From UBA6054 sp964522095 (GTDB taxonomy: Bacteria > Planctomycetota > Phycisphaerae > Phycisphaerales > UBA1924): DNA of 64,000 bases. A program made the translations under genes and the position numbers. Below are positions 63,984 through 64,000 of this stretch, piece after piece (the stretch's first letter is position 1; each line of letters starts with the position of its first letter). The notes under the pieces are model-generated. The model had not been told where the DNA came from. It saw nothing but the letters and a program-made list of their open reading frames with translations, and made no database searches. Location of the stretch: the NCBI GenBank assembly GCA_964522095.1, contig CAZFSO010000001.1, forward strand, positions 1-64,000, written 5' to 3'.

Positions 63984-64000
63984 GATGCAACCCGCCCGCT

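Overview
The window is 64 kb of very GC-rich bacterial DNA, read here as a fragment of a Phycisphaerae-like planctomycete (Planctomycetota). That assignment is an inference. It rests on the dispersed palindromes around gacgggcttccagcccgtc, two dissimilar GroEL copies, a tandem 6-carboxytetrahydropterin synthase, a eukaryote-type UDP-sugar pyrophosphorylase, futalosine-type menaquinone genes, a PEP-CTERM-like secreted protein and a DUF4112 protein. Four stretches of N and a low-complexity C/G block inside pstB show that this is a draft scaffold. At one gap the same 55 bases lie on both sides. No tRNA, rRNA, CRISPR array, insertion sequence or prophage was seen.

Layout. 0-9.9 kb: the end of an ABC ATPase, an ankyrin protein, a hypothetical gene, prolyl oligopeptidase and an RtcB-type RNA ligase; then an SDR and, divergently, an operon mqnD / conserved hypothetical / DUF4112 / CPBP protease cut by a gap. 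10-16.5 kb: methylcitrate-cycle genes prpB and prpD on the minus strand, separated by an opposite-strand lipoprotein that fuses a DUF442-like phosphatase, an M28 peptidase and an FnIII-like domain; then a GT9 glycosyltransferase and the tandem pterin synthase. 16.5-24.2 kb: glutathione peroxidase and pstSCAB, with strongly enlarged PstC and PstA and a pstB broken by assembly junk. 24.4-28.7 kb: sucA-sucB. 28.7-32.6 kb, minus strand: nuoA, a DUF2752 membrane protein, two related lipoproteins, a glycosyltransferase-like protein and a low-molecular-weight tyrosine phosphatase, the last pairs overlapping or closely spaced.

33-41.4 kb is a protein-folding cluster: groEL1, groES, a 23S-intervening-sequence-type four-helix gene framed by a short inverted repeat, groEL2, dnaJ, grpE, an FmdB zinc ribbon, acpS and an acyl-CoA ligase. 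41.5-48.6 kb: transaldolase/F6P aldolase, asparagine synthetase, a 17-cysteine copper-storage-like protein, aspS, a second SDR and a thiolase. 48.7-54 kb: a half-size EamA transporter, a PEP-CTERM-like protein with a readable promoter and terminator, cinA, homogentisate dioxygenase and a kinase-like protein without catalytic motifs. 54-64 kb: a secreted HEAT-repeat protein, a TPR protein, a minus-strand operon UAP-type pyrophosphorylase / hydrolase / MFS / trpB, then rpe and a histidine-phosphatase-fold protein lacking its catalytic residues.

Most genes are ordinary metabolism (TCA, propionate, phosphate uptake, chaperones). The unusual material is in domain fusions, enlarged permeases, two apparently dead enzymes, the repeat-flanked insertion in the chaperonin operon and the dispersed palindromes.
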